Shown here piece by piece: positions 1 through 12,919 of a stretch of 64,000 bases of DNA. The position numbers were made by a program, and so were the translations under genes. Under the pieces are notes generated by a model, which was not told the origin of the DNA, ran no database searches, and saw only the letters and a program-made list of their open reading frames with translations. Numbering within the stretch: position 1 is the stretch's first letter; each line of letters begins with the position of its first letter. Source of the stretch: Symbiodinium natans (lineage: Eukaryota > Sar > Dinophyceae > Suessiales > Symbiodiniaceae); assembly GCA_905221605.1 (NCBI GenBank), contig CAJNDS010000957.1, positions 733,501 through 797,500 on the forward strand. Reading direction: 5' to 3'.

Positions 1-898
1 TTGGCCTGTCGGACTTATGCGGACTTATGTGGACTTATAACTACTTACGAACCACCTTTTTTTTGTTGTCTTTGTTGTTGCTTTTCGTGTCATGTTGTTG
101 TGATAAATCGGCTTTCCTTGTAGCTCGACTTGCCATTGCAGCCTCAAGGTTTTGTCCGTTTTCCCACTTGTAGCCGCGCTATGGCAGCCGCACCAGTGCG
201 TCATGTTTCCACGCGCCGGGCCACGCACACAAACTCACTAACATCCTGCTCTACGTTCCGCAGCATCCTTTTGCCACCCTGATAAAATACCGGACAGCGC
301 TGCCAATTGCGAGATCCTCGCTTTTCTCGCCGACGTGCTTGCGGAGCAGTGAGTTGCGGAGAGCTCCCGGGCTATGTCCGCGGGATGTCCGCGGGTGTCC
401 GCGGATGTCCGCGGATGTCCGCGGCCTCCTCGGCCCCAGTATAGGCCTTTGCCTAACAGAGCATGTCCGCGCGGCCAAAACAATGTGTTCTGCTGGGGCT
501 ACACATGTAGGGCCAGGTTTTTCACGCCCCACTCCCTGCTTTGGATCCCTATATATACCCTCAACCCCAAACCCAGCTACCAGAACCCAAGCCGAGCAGA
601 CGGTGGAAACCTTGCAGTGCCACAATTGCCGCTTGAGCAAGGCAGTCTCCCAACGCCGCCAGCACGGGCTACGCTGCCTGCGTCGGACGTGCGAGAGTGT
701 CCAGTTGGCGGTTGCGAAAATGGGATGCGAAAATCACCATTCCTGGCAAACGGACGGCGATCGTACAAAATACAATTTTGTGAAAACCTGTAGGACTTAG
801 GTCTACTTATAAGTTACTTATAAGTTACTTATAACTCACTTATAAATACTCCAACCTAAGTCACTTATAAGTGGGTTATAAGTCCGTAAGTTCAAAGT
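1..898. repeat. Possible non-autonomous element bounded by inverted GGACTTATA motifs
   Basis: The left edge carries GGACTTATG, GGACTTATG and GGACTTATAAC in succession. The right part (about 786-898) carries several copies of the palindrome ACTTATAAGT and ends with TTATAAGTCC, the reverse complement of the left motif. This gives terminal inverted-repeat-like ends about 0.9 kb apart, with palindromic subterminal repeats on the right. No transposase reading frame is visible between them. The left end may be cut by the window, so a target-site duplication cannot be judged. It could instead be two unrelated AT-rich repeats. Confidence 0.4.
372..424. repeat. 10-bp tandem repeat GATGTCCGCG
   Basis: About five head-to-tail copies of a 10-bp unit close to GATGTCCGCG, slightly degenerate. 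Short open frames across it are produced by the repeat and are not taken as genes. Confidence 0.75.
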
Positions 899-3800
899 GT
901 CCTCCTGGTATACTCTACGATCCTTATGCCTTGGAAGTGATGGCTTCCACTAGCCTCTGCCAGGGCCAAAGGGGTTTTAACTGACGTTTCTTGTTTCATT
1001 CAGAGTCCACTCCAGGGACTCATTCATAAGGGGCCTCTCAGATCCGAGCAGCTGCGGTGCCTCTTGATATGGGCATTGGCAGGTTCGCCCGAAGCTGCCA
1101 GAGCTTGCGCAGGAACAGCTCCCTGGCGTCGCCTCCTCACGCCTGCACAACGCGCCTACAAGCACCTAGACTGGTCACAAGCTGTCGATAGCTGCATCTT
1201 GCATGCTGGCTCACTGGCTGCCCGGGTTGCACAAGGGCCACCTCCGGATACTCTGCCAAGCTGTGCCTGGCCGTGGCTCCAGCTCTGGCTGAAGCGTCTG
1301 CTACGTACGGCACCGGCGGCGCGATCAGCACAACGTCGCCGGCGGTGCAGCGGATCCGCAGTTGTGCCTTGAGGTGTTGCGACGCCGGCTGCGCCAGCAA
1401 GTCCCCACCGGCGATCGACAGGTTGATACGGTTGAGGCTGATGCCCTCGAACTCGGATTGAGCTGTGTTCTCTCTCAGCTGTTGGGCGTGCGCCCCAGAC
1501 TCAGACCCGAGTGCGCCTGCGCAAAGCAAGATTTCGCCGAAAGGCTCCGGCCGTGCCTGACACGTTCACAGCAAAGCGCAAGGCAGAACCAGGCATGTTT
1601 TGGGTTCCAGACCAGCCGAGCTAGGATGTTTCATGACATCGTCTACAGACTATGCCTGAGCCGACCAAGCTCAGCTTTGTGCGCTGGCCATGCTTCATGT
1701 GGAGAGTAGCAGCTCGATTCTTGAGCCTGCCCCACCGATTGTCAAGTCATTCTTCCGATGTTCGATCCTGCAAGTGCTGCAAGAGATCTTCTCCCAAGTT
1801 TCCTTGGCCGGCAGCTTGTGCGGACTCTTCGCATTGCTCGCCTTGCTCGCATTGCTCCTATTGCGTTTGTGCTAGCAGCGCCCGCGTCGTGGTCTCGGAC
1901 GTGCCAAGATGGTATGGCATAAAGGCCTTGAGCGTGCCATGCCCGCGAGTCTATGCCTAGGCCCAACGGCCAAGCACACCGCAGCCAAAGAGTCTAGTCA
2001 TTGCTTGCAAGCTCTGGGTTTTGTTTCAGTTGTGACGTGCACTCTTTCCATACAGGTTCTGCCTGTCTCTACTCCTCTGATTTAGTTTTGGGATTTGGGA
2101 ACTTTACAGGCAACCTAGAGAGTTGAAGTTTCCAGAAACACAAGCTTGTTTCTGCAAGCATAGCGTGTGCTCGAGGCTATCAAAGACAAGCTCAAGTAGC
2201 GCATCCAGAGGTTGAGAGGTTTGTTGCTTGCTGTTTGTTTTCAAACTGCTCAAGTGCCGCTCCTGGCCACAATCATGTATTTACACGGTCTGACAGGGTG
2301 CGGCAGAAGTTCGGCCAGGACTACAACCCGAACAGGGCATTGTTCAAGAGACTGCGCGGGTCTGGCCAGGGCCGCAGCTTTAGCCACTTTTGCGCCTGCA
2401 TACTGCATGCTGTTTGCATCCTGCTTCAGAGGCTGCGCGGCCGCGCACCCCAAGCGGATTGATCAGGGGCATGAACAGCATTTGCGCACGTCGCCGGGCG
2501 CAGAGCTCGTGACTGCGTGTGACCGCCGAGTTTCTGACCGCGATAGAGAACGGTGTCACAGAACGTGTTGCAGGGGCTTTGTAGAGAGGGCTCGTGAACC
2601 AGGCAAGTTTTGGAGGGAGTCTCTAGGCTCGCCAAAGTCGCCATAGCCTCAAGTGCTGAACATTTGGAGTCACTTGGGTCTGCCAGATTGCCCCCGCTGA
2701 AGCTTAGAAGCTGGGCTCTTGCCAACAGCTCCTTGGGCTTGCATGTGCTGCTCTTCTGAGCACTGCCGCAGACCGACTTGCACAAAGCTTGTGAGCAGTT
2801 TGCCCAACTTTCTTTGCGGCTCCCTCAAATTCACTTGCCGAGTGCGCTTGCGATGGTGATGTCACGTCTATCATATACGGCGAGTCCTTGCACTCCGAAG
2901 CACCCCACAGTTGCTTAGCCCGCCGCCTTTTTGGCTGCGGCCAGGTCTTGTAGGGACATGTAGGCCTTCAGGGCCTTCAGGTGCATCCCAAGATGGGAGG
3001 ACGCACGCTCTCGGAGAGCGACATGTCTTGCAGAGCTGCGACAGTGGCTGCCTCTCCAATGCTTAGACAAAGTGCCCCCGTTCCGGTCCCTTCGGCCCTT
3101 ACGCTTCCTTGCCGCGCAACCTCGACTTGAGCACTTTGGCAGCTTTCCTCACGGTCGCATCTCCGGACGTCGATCCACACCCTCCCTCAAGCAGACCGGA
3201 GAGCTGCGCGCTTTCGACCCCGAAAGGATCGATCTAAACAGTTCTTAAACGTCTTGCACCTATCCAAAGCCATCAAATTATCGACCCATCTAAACCCGCA
3301 ACCTTCAGCTTTTCGAAGCTGAGCCTCCCAATCCGATGGGGATGCCGGGAAGTCTCTGACACGGACTGGCTCGGCTCCTTTTGATGATCGAATCCCAGGC
3401 TTTCGCATCATTCGTATCTTTCGCACCGTGCTTCAAGCCGACAGGGCACAGCAGGAGTTCAAAACGCGGTCGGCCGCTGTGCAATGGCTCCACAAAAAGG
3501 CACCTGATGTCCATCATGATGGCACCTGCACGGCGGATTGTACTTTGAGCCGGTAACGGCTGTAAATGGCAGGAGGAAACATGAAACTCCGACGGCCTTC
3601 GGTCGAAGTCTTTTCTAGATCTCTTCAGGGTCTTCGAGACACCGAGAAGAGTTCCGCATGTGTTGACAAAGAGGCGCTGCTCATGGCTCATGACTTTTCT
3701 TGTCCGCGCAGGTTCTTCTTAACCCGCCGTAGAGGAGCAAGGGAGGTGCATCGGTGCACCCAAAATCTGTCAGTTGTTTATTGGAGCAGCATGCGTTTTG

Positions 3801-5340
3801 ATCGAGGCTGCTTTGGGAACAGGTGTTATGACTTCGGTCGACATGGGGTTGGTCTTTGACATGCGAAAACCGTGGGTATCGTTGGAGCATCGCGCGGGGA
3901 TCGGGGTATCCTGCAAGCAGGCAATATGACGCCATCCAACAGCCCCAGGGATTTCTGTGGCCACAGGCTGCATCGGTTCAGCTCCAACAAACCCATGAAC
4001 ATTGCATTTCATTGGGGCAGACGTCCTTCAGCAACCACTGTGTCGCAGGCATACCTAGGCAAAGCATTCCTTTGGGACTTACGCAACCCCGCTTTTGGAT
4101 CGCCCATGCATTCATTGGTATGAATCCCGAAGTCAAGTCGACTATGTCAACTTCCTGAATCCTCAGCACTCATTTTGGCTTCAGGTCCCCCAGGCCAAAA
4201 CGGTCAACTTTCCCGGACCGCTGTACAGGATAACGCGGATCATCACACGACTCGCGCGCAAAGCCATGGCTTTTCGACATTGTTCGACCCTCGTTTCTTT
4301 TTGGACATCGTTGTTTTTGTCTCAGGCTTTCCTCCTGGATGCGGGAGGTTGCTAATCAAGGAACCAAGGCCCGTACACCCGAAACTTTGCACCAGCACTG
4401 AGCTTGCGGGATGCCAAGGGGAGGCTTGCGTTTCAAGGGGGTGGTAGAGGGGTTCCAAGGAGGTCCCAGAGCGCAACAATCCTCTAGAATGGCCCACAAT
4501 AAAACGGCCTCCGGAATGCTGACCCCCGAATTTGGGAGGTCTCAAAGGGCTGGGAGGGGTGGGGGGGCGGGGGGGGGGGGGGGGACAGAAAGGGACCTGT
4601 CCGCACGAAAAAAATGCAGCTGCTGATCAGTCATCCGACCAGCCGGTGTGGGCTGGACACAAGACTGTCGTTCTCCTTAGGAGAATGCGCATCAGGAGAG
4701 GTCACGAGAGGGGGGCCTTCAACTTAAGATTCTCCCTTCAGTACAAGAAATCGCCTAATGGGACGAGGGCTGTTGTTGGCTGTCAGGTGCGCTGACTTTT
4801 TTTGCCTTTAGCCCTCCTCAAGTCTTCCTTCTTTTTGTTTCTGTTTGGATGCGTTTGGGCTCACAGACACAGAGATGCCTCTATGCCGCAGTCGCCGGTG
4901 CCACATGCTGTAGTTGCATTGTGGTGGCCATATGCTGCTTTTGTAGAGTTTTGGAGTCGGGTGTAAAGTCACAGTCGAGGGGCAAGCTTGTTGAGTTTGT
5001 TGGCCTGGCAGATGCTTAGACCACAAGAAAGTGCAAGATTTCACATTCAGACTTACGCTGTACTTCGGGCCCCCGGGGCCTTGTGCCCCAACCATCCAGT
5101 CAAGTTCGAATGAATGCGGCCGATCCAATCGCCCATACGGACTCCCGGCTGCTTGAGCATGTTGCATCTTAATGATGTTTAGTTAGATGGTATTCTTGTG
5201 AGACAGATGTTCTTGTGAGAGAGACATTCAGAGATATCTCATCGTAGCATGTCACGGCGTGCTTCCAGGGCTCTGGCCATGCCTTTGCCGGAGCCTCGAG
5301 ACCAGACAGCCCCGAGAGCCTCCAGGGCCTCGCAGCCGTG
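899..5340. other. No confident gene
   Basis: Several open frames of 100-145 codons lie here on both strands, for example minus 1137-1529 and minus 2426-2785, but overlapping frames are similarly open and none shows a recognisable domain or a convincing pair of AG|G acceptor and GC/GT/GA donor sites. The minus frame at 1137-1529 has the most protein-like composition and would be the first to test. A poly-G run lies near 4561-4584. Confidence 0.5.
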
Positions 5341-5350
5341 GCGATCCGCT

Positions 5351-5372
5351 CCCCCCCCCCCCCCCCCCCCCC
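5351..5372. repeat. Poly-C tract
   Basis: An uninterrupted run of 22 C. It is the plus-strand C counterpart of the many poly-G tracts in the window. Confidence 0.9.
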
Positions 5373-5686
5373 TGTTTCCCCATTCACGCAAGTCCCTGTC
5401 CTGCTGGAGCCTTAGGTCGAGATTGGCAGACGTACGGCCAGCGCCGTGCACTTTGTCCTCATTCTGACAGGGTCCGCCGGCAGGGGGGCCGAACAATTTC
5501 ATTGGGGCTGTAGTTATGTTTGGGAGGGCAGGAAAACACAAATCAGTTTGGACAAGTCTCTTGAGCCAAATGTTTTTTCTTTTCCCCGGGAATTGGGTTT
5601 TGTAATTGGTGGGGCTCTATTTGCTGTATTGCAGGGGTTGTTAATGGCAAGTCATTAGGTCATTGCTGGTCGTTGCTTGAGCCCTC

Positions 5687-5800
<114 letters not shown>

Positions 5801-6287
5801 CTGAGCACGATATTTGAGCACGATCTCTCAGCGATTGCAGCTGGATAGAAGCATGTGCACAGCCAGCAAGCCAGGAGTCTGGTGCTCATTCAGAGCTTCC
5901 ACACCTTGACGTTTTTTCATCAGCAGGTGCTGAATGCTTAGAATTAGATTCTGATGTGCTGGCGAATGCACTAAGAACGTGAATGTATGCCATGTCTGCG
6001 ACATGAGTGCACCGACTGGCAGGGCCAATGGGCTTCCCTTCGTCGGGAAGCCTGGCCTGTGATGCTGCGCTTTGCGGCAGCGGAAGTCCTTGCAATGTCT
6101 GCAATGCCAAGGAGACATGGCGAGGACCAGCTGGCAATCCTACCTGCTTGTCTTGAAGTTCTTCCTGGCCCCGTTTCTAGAGGCACGGCGGACGTGAGCT
6201 TCACACTTTGACCCATAGTCTAGACCCTATCAACCCTCACACCCAAACCCCTTTATGCTTTTCCTCCCCCTATTTAGTCTCGTCCAG

Positions 6288-6410
6288 GCCGGCTTCCTGG
6301 ACGCTTGGCTGCCGTCCCAGGTGGACTTCGACACCTGGGCCGTCTTCGTGCCTGGGACTGGGAGTCTGCACAGTACTGCAGATCCCGAAGGGGGGGAGGA
6401 AGTGGAGTGA
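6288..6410 (+). CDS. Candidate exon of an unrecognised gene
   Basis: An open frame follows an AG|G acceptor (AG at 6286-6287) and reads AGFLDAWLPSQVDFDTW and on to a stop at 6408-6410. Composition is strongly protein-like (aromatic, acidic and hydrophobic residues mixed). A GT donor within the frame near 6352 would make it an internal exon instead of a last one. No family is recognised. The next coding-like exons downstream on this strand are at 6839 and 6999, and they may belong to the same gene. Confidence 0.4.
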   Translation, partial: AGFLDAWLPSQVDFDTWAVFVPGTGSLHSTADPEGGEEVE

Positions 6411-6838
6411 CGACAACGAGTGGTGGCTTGAATCTCGGCAAACCTGAGTCGCAGGATCATGTCGCTCTTTCTGTGCTTCACGGCGTCCCTGGGCCCGGCC
6501 CTCAAGCCTTTGCGCAGCGAAAGGCACGGAACTTTGATTTTTCAACTTCAGTTTCTGTGTTTTCAGTTTTCTGCAGTGTTTGGCATTGCTTCAACATGTC
6601 CACCTGACCGAACTGCCTCTGCGAGTGCTCATAGCCTGCCAAGGCTTCAGCGTCATGCGGAGGCCTGGACTGCCTTCGCGGACTCTGGCGTACGCTGTCT
6701 GCGCAGCCGTGCTTCTGGTGTCTCAGGCGGGGGATAGTAACGACCTTCACTGCAACATACTCCAACCGATCAAAGGGTCAGACCTTCCCACTCACCGCGC
6801 GCGCGCGCGCGCCCGCCTTGATTCGCTCTCCTCGCGAG

Positions 6839-7058
6839 GTGGAGCTCGTGCAGGCGCTCGCCGAGTTCAGCACCTGGGAGGACGGAATCAAGGGAGAGTT
6901 CAAAAAGAGTCGGCTTAAGGGTGGGCGAGGTAGAGTGGGCAGACGAGCACGGTGCCCAGCTCGAAGAGATGGTGTTGTTTCAGTCTTGTTCCGGCAAGGA
7001 GGTGCCGCTGGCCGCAGCAGAGGAGCAGAAGGTGGAGATGCAGCGGCAGCTCTTCAAG
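6839..7058 (+). CDS. Two candidate exons of an unrecognised helical protein
   Basis: Exon 6839-6920 follows an AG|G acceptor and reads VELVQALAEFSTWEDGIKG, ending near a GT donor. Exon 6999-7058 is exactly 20 codons, phase 0 on both sides, with an AG|G acceptor and an AAG|GC donor, and reads EVPLAAAEEQKVEMQRQLFK. Both look like amphipathic helix, the second probably coiled coil. The splice signals match those proven by the uS15 gene in this window. No family is recognised. Confidence 0.5.
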
Positions 7059-8345
7059 GCTGTGAGGGCATATGAGGGCATCCAAATAGCCTTTGCACAC
7101 CACGGTGCCACAGCATTTCAATCAGTGTGTGAGCGTGATGTTGCTCATGGCTAATGGTAAGCAGACGAGGCGTCTCACGCATCATTCGTCTCCATGCTGG
7201 ACTACAAGCAGTGTCCAATGGCACCCCAGCCGCGTTTCCTTCAAACACCCTGCGACTGCAAAGCTTGGAGAGATCGACACGACTGAAACATCTGTTTGGG
7301 CCAGGAGTCTGCAGACATTGTCAGGCCTGCGCTTGAAATTGCACACTGCTGACACTGCTCGCAGAGCGCCATGGAGAGATTGATTGGCCTTATCAGTCCA
7401 TTCTGGGGCATGCTGCTTGGTCTTGCTCACAGCGCAGAAAGACGCGAGGGCACCAAGTCCCTCAGCGAACATGTCGTTGTGTCAGTTGGGTGGGGACAAT
7501 GCACAACATAAGTCGCAAGTACATATTGGCAGGCATGCGCTGGAACAATGCATGCAGTAAGAAAGCCAACGCTCCGCTACTTTCTGTAGCCTCAGACCGG
7601 ACAGCTGAAGGAAGGCAGCAACAAGGTCAGGTCTGGGCATGTGTAGACCGTCATAGCTTTAAGACCCGCTTCCTATGACCGGATGGATGTTCTACCTCCT
7701 TGCGATCCCTTCAGCCTTCGGCCCTGGAACACCGTTCTCGAGCGGCAGTTCAGGACAACCTGTTGCACACTGCGTTACAAACGTTGACAATGACATGCTG
7801 TCAAGACTTCAAAGTGCCAAGACTCGCAATTTGCTGCAATTGAGCTTCAAATCAACCACAGAATGTCGGAGCATCACCCGACGTAGATCTTGTGATGGAC
7901 CTGGTGCTGTGGTTTCCTTGTGGTTGCAGATGCGGCGTGTATGATGTGTATGTCCACGGGCCCCAAGGGACACGGTTTTCCCCCTCAACAGCTTTGTCGT
8001 CGTACAGAGACCAGCATGGGCTGAAGCTCTGAAGCTGGGAGTCCACAGAGACACAGAGACACAGAGAGACAGAGACGCAGTGCCATATAGTCACATAGCG
8101 GAACACCGAGGCGTGCCTTTCCGACTTAGCCACGACTATCAATGCCGGGGAGGACATGAGGGTTCCAGTGTACAATATGTCAATATGTGTACATGCAGTG
8201 ATGTGATGCGATGTGTCTTTTGCTGCGTCGTCTGCCCTTGCCAGGACGAAACCCCGCTGCAGGCTGTAGCCCTGCGCCGGCTGAAGCGGCCCCTTAGCCC
8301 GGCCTCCTTCCTGGCGCGGAAGGCTGATGGCCTGGCTTGGGCAGT

Positions 8346-8366
8346 GGGGGGGGGGGGGGGGGGGGG
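8346..8366. repeat. Poly-G tract
   Basis: A run of 21 G about 100 bp upstream of a coding-like exon. Confidence 0.9.
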
Positions 8367-8470
8367 CTTGGCAACCTGTGCATATGCTTGCAACAGAGCT
8401 TCGTTGATCCGCACGCCTCAAGCTACTTGCGCCGCCCTGCCTGAAGCTTCAGAAGCCCAGCTCGGCAAAG

Positions 8471-8599
8471 GTGGCGCAGGAGGCCTGCAGCAACTACCCG
8501 CCGGTCGTCCTCTCCCGCTATGCGCACCGTTCCCCGCGGTCCCCGCGCGAGGGCCGAGGCAAAGAGCGACGAAAACTGCTCACAGCGCCTGAGTTTTGA
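8471..8599 (+). CDS. Candidate last exon of an unrecognised gene
   Basis: Starts after an AG|G acceptor (AG at 8469-8470) and reads VAQEACSNYPPVVLSRYAHR, then a basic serine/proline/arginine-rich tail to a stop at 8597-8599. It may end the gene whose exons lie at 6839-7058, but phase could not be tied to them. A serine-rich open frame at about 8660-8810 and another at 9324-9500 could be alternatives or later exons. Confidence 0.4.
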   Translation: MAQEACSNYPPVVLSRYAHRSPRSPREGRGKERRKLLTAPEF

Positions 8600-10020
8600 A
8601 CTGAAGATATAGACAAATGTGGATATGTATACTGACATTACTGACATGCACAGTCCGTCCTTTCCCACCACCGTTCCACGGTTTTCGGCAGGCCGCCGGC
8701 GCTTCTCCGGGGGCTCGCGTACGACAGGTTACAGCAGCGAAAGGCGCGAAGACGAAGGGGCGGACGAAGAGTCGAAGAGCCTCAAAGAGTCTCAGAAGAA
8801 GAGTCTAAGTTTGTGTTGGTCGGTTTCATTCTCGCAGCCGTGCTTTTGGACATACTTGGAGGTCCATGGCTGCACCTTGGCTGAGCCATATGGAGAAAGC
8901 ACAGCTAGCAGAGACATGCACATATCATGCGTGTTGCATGTGCCAACATGTTTCCACATGCTTCGGGGATCTCATGGTCTTTCTTATGAAAGCTGAGTCA
9001 CTGAGGCGAGCCCACGGAGCAAGATGCACAGCATGAGTCACACCTGGCCGTCCAAGACGTCCTGGCTGCCTCGCCTGGGCCTTTGCCTTTGCCACGTTTT
9101 GGCGGACGGCACGTGCACGTGAGCCGTGTAGTGACTGGTGCAACTTGTGCAGCTTGCAGTTGTGCACTTGTGGCAGAAAAGAGTTTAACCCCGCGAGGTG
9201 ATTTCGAAGGCTGGGGCTGGTTCCTCATGGAGCTATGTATCAAAACATCTGCATGAAGCTTTTGCGTTGAGCCACTGTTGCATGCTGTGACTTCTTCCGC
9301 ACGGAAACGCATCCTCCAAGCGCTTGCCCGCTTCCTTCTCTTCCTTCGGGGGCTCGCACGGAGCTTCCTCTGTCTCAGTTCACGAGGGAGCAGGGGTGCA
9401 GGGGGGAGCAGGGACGGGTGGGAGGAGGAAACCCAACAGCATCCTGGGAAGCATCAGCCGAGCGGGCAGAAAGGAAGCCAAAGGCAAAAGAGGGGTAGAG
9501 AGTAGAGAGCGCAGGTGCGTTGTCACCGAAGGATTCACTACTGCAGGGATGCCGCTGCCAGTCAACACATCTCTGCTGCATCTGCCCCATAGTTTCCAAT
9601 GGGGCTTTCACGGGCTGTCAGTGGGTTTAGGCTGCAGTTTCCTTCTTCTCCAGGCATCCATCACGAGAGCGGTAGCTCACCAAGGCCCGGCCCGCACGCC
9701 AAGAGTCAAATCTATAGTGCTACTAGGAGGTATGATTCCAGGAATGAGAACAGGTATTCCCAGATTGCTCATGAAAGGCATAATTGCTCAGCATGTCATT
9801 GCTGTCCAGGTCCATCCTGCAAGCTTCGGAATTGCTTTCACCTGCTGTTCTTCGAGGCGGCTAAAGGTTCTCTCGTCTCTTTGCGTGTTCGACACAAACA
9901 CTTCCAGGCGGTTTGGGCAGCTACAAGATGAAGAACTCCAGTTCTGCGCCCTTGCTGGCTGCCAAAGGCTTGGCTACTCCACGCTACTGTGCTACTGTCA
10001 TCATGTGCTCTGCAGTGACA
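8600..10020. other. No confident gene
   Basis: Open plus-strand frames at 8619-8996 and 9324-10043 encode serine, glycine and arginine-rich stretches with no domain; they may contain disordered-tail exons but cannot be separated from non-coding sequence. Confidence 0.4.
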
Positions 10021-10070
10021 GTGACGGCAATGACCCGCAATGACCCGCAATGAGCTGCAATGACCCGCAC
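10021..10070. repeat. 10-bp tandem repeat CAATGACCCG
   Basis: Four to five copies of a unit near CAATGACCCG with one variant copy (CAATGAGCTG). Confidence 0.75.
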
Positions 10071-10371
10071 ATTGCAGCTTCACCCCGCCGCGGCAATCGG
10101 ACGCTGATGTCCTTGGTGGCGGACGGCAGGTGCCAGGGCTGGTGCTGACAAACTTCGAGAGTGGTGCAGTATCAGGTAGTTCTGACATGTTCTGACTCCG
10201 CCCATCTCCACCCCAGGCAAAGCAGTAGCAAGAAGGAGCACGACCGTGTGACCAAGTGCCCTCTCCTCAAGCGCCCATGCCATTTGCAAGCCGTCAGGTG
10301 GTCGTGCAAACGTCGTGCAGATCTGGTTTGCTGGCTTGTTTGCAAATGTTTCACCCATCCGAGGCCTCCAG

Positions 10372-10459
10372 GGCATCGTGCGCCGCACGGCTGTGGTCCA
10401 GAAGGCTGCGATGGCCTTCGCGGAAGGGAGGAATAAGGCTCGCGAAGCTCACGAAGCAG
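10372..10459 (+). CDS. Candidate exon, unrecognised
   Basis: 88 nt between an AG|GG acceptor and a G|GC donor, reading GIVRRTAVVQKAAMAFAEGR and continuing as a charged helix. The borders fit the dinoflagellate splice pattern and no stop falls in the frame. An open frame at 10863-10980 on the same strand (KLSRPKAAAAELDWQ) could be a neighbouring exon. No function is assigned. Confidence 0.45.
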
Positions 10460-10989
10460 GCCGCCCTATTTCACGCCACTGTGCCATGTGGACTGCTGCA
10501 CCATGAATGTCAACTATATTCAACTATATGCTTCACGTTCGGACGGCGCTTGAAAGCCACCAAAGTCTGACAGTCTGCGTGTCCTTTGGAGGTTCGGAAC
10601 TAGATGAGCCCGGCACTCCGTGACGCAAGCCAAATTCTTGGGAGAGGGGAATTGTACATGGGGACAGAGTAAAGTGTGGGAGCGACTCTTACCTCAACCA
10701 AGAAGCGCTGTGTTCGGTAGCCGCGGCTTGCCAGAGAAGGGTGAGGGGTCCCTTGCGGTCCTTCTGCAAATGTTCCTGGGTCGAGGGACGCCAGGGCTGT
10801 GGGGGCTTGCGGGAGAGGGGTCATGTCTTGAAAGACACGCAAATTGCAGCTAGAGTTGCCGGCTTCCAAAAGGAAGCTTTCACGACCAAAGGCAGCTGCT
10901 GCTGAATTGGACTGGCAAGAGAGCCCCAGTCAGTTTGACTCGGGAGCATGGCTGGAGGAGCTGGCGTGGCCCCTGAAATCTGCTAAAGC

Positions 10990-12744
10990 TACCAAACCCC
11001 TCTACCACCACAAAGTCACAAAGGCCCTGTATGATCGTCATATATGGAACCTTTCCTAAACTAAACCCTCCACGGTGTCTCACCACGTTCGTGACTTTGG
11101 AGCTTCAGCGCGACAGTGGTCCGCAGTGGCAGCTACAGCTCAACATATTCGATGCTCGTCTGAGGGCCGTGCCACGCTGCAGTCTCTGAGGTCTCCGTTT
11201 TGTACGCACTTTCCGCGCCTCGAAAGTCAGAAGGCCGAAAGTGGAAAAAACAACAGTCTCTGTAAATGCAATACGCGCCCGTTTTCCCCGCATCGTGGGC
11301 CATGTGCAAGCCAATTCCAGGAGCCAGGAACCGAAAGAACATTGAAAGCATCGTAATCATTTCAGTTTCTGGCTCTAGCTGGCCCTCTAGATCAGGCCCT
11401 CAAGGGGCCGATGTGCGCGGCGAAAGAGCAGAAGCCTTTCTTCTCCGCTTCAGCTTCAGGCGGTTGACTGATGGGACCACTCTGCTCCCTCTCGCTCCCT
11501 CTCGCAGGTGCACTCTCGAGAAGAGAGTCCTGCCAGTAGTGGTGGCAAAGGACTGACTTGAAGACTTGTCATTGTGAGAGTCTTGTGAGCATCGCTGCGC
11601 GGCAATGATGGCAATGAAACAGCGCCACTTGAGCAAAGCACTGTTTGGAGCGGCTCGGAGCGACTGAGGAGTTCTGCCAGCCGCTGGACCTTCCGGGCCG
11701 GAGTAGCCACAAGCGTGTGCAGGCCTTTGCCACTGCGCTGCTGAAGGGTGCAAAGTGGGCCTTGGGGGCCTTTGAAGGGGGGGGCGCGCCCGGTCTCATT
11801 CGATTTCGCGGCATTCGCGGAGGCGTGCCAGAAGTCGGCAAAGGCCCTGTCCATGTGGAGTTCGCCGCGGGCATGAACCTGAGATCTGATGTACTTCACA
11901 TCTGATTCCGATATGGAGTGCCAAGAAACAGCTTCAACTGCTTTAACTGACTTTTGACATCTTTTGACAAATGCTATGAGCAACTGCCACAGTGCGCTGA
12001 GGAGAGGGACGAGCTGTAGTCCTGCCGGCATGGTCCAGATGAGTAGAGTCCAGAAGATGAGCTGCGAGCATGTGAGAGCCTTTGACCAGACGAGATGAAC
12101 AACTTTCGGGCTCCACCCCGTCTCTGTGGCTGCACTTGCTCGTTCCATCACGAGCCACCTGAGCAACCCCACGATTTCGTGGGGGGGGGGGGGGTGCCTG
12201 TGAGAGCGCGGAGAGTCATGAGAGCGGAGGGGGCTATCCCAACATCCTAAAACTCTTATCTACCCATGAGCCTCCAAGTCAAGTAGGTCCAGCTTTTGAC
12301 TCCGTCGAATGCCCAAGCGTCATGACCCCTTTGCGATGCATTGGATTTAGGAAGTTTAGGGTTTAAGGGCCTTGTCGTGCAGAGGTTTAAGAGAGCAAAA
12401 GCAAAAGTAAGAATGGGGAACGTTGTTCTGCACCTCTTTGCCAGGACACCACACCATTTACGACTCCAAGTGCATTGTTCAATGATATCGTGTACATGAT
12501 GATGATGATGAGAATAATGATGTGATGATGCCCAGCCTTACTTCTAGAGCTCGCTTTCTAGGGTACGGCAATCGTTCCATGATTTTGCTATCAACCAAGT
12601 CTCGAAGCGCTTTTGCCGAAATGGCCCGAGCTGACACTCAGAGCGGACCCCAGAATCCCAAAAGCCAAAACTGGCAAGAGCTGGGGGTGAGGCCCGAAAC
12701 TGGCACCAAAACCTCCTTAGCCTTAGCTTGTCTTAACTTGCCAG
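10990..12744. other. No confident gene
   Basis: A plus-strand open frame at 11645-11900 and a 238-codon minus-strand frame at 11456-12172 overlap each other and neither shows a recognised domain. A 14-base G run lies at 12181-12194 and an ATG/ATGATA microsatellite at 12497-12530. Confidence 0.4.
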
Positions 12745-12919
12745 TTGTCGCTGCTGGTCTGCTGCCTTCGATGCCATCCTCTCCCTGTTCGACCCTGAGT
12801 CGCTTCCAGGTCGACTTGCCGGATATGTCTCAGGCTTCTGCGAACTTCTGCGATTGAGAGGAGACGGATTGTTGAGGTTGGAGTGGGCCATGCTTTCCTG
12901 GTTCATCTGCCTGTCCAGG
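12745..12919 (+). CDS. Candidate exon, helical, unrecognised
   Basis: The frame reads FDAILSLFDPESLPGRLAGY, then a leucine-rich helix ending WFICLSR before a GC donor (AGG|GCTCAA). The upstream AG is at 12743-12744; an alternative AG|G acceptor inside the frame at about 12809 would make the exon shorter. Hydrophobic and charged residues alternate as in a soluble helical protein. No family is recognised. Confidence 0.4.

Noticed and set aside
4168-4184. CATTTTGGCT, resembling part of the dinoflagellate spliced leader
   Set aside because: Only ten bases match and the following CAAG is not present; no gene start follows.
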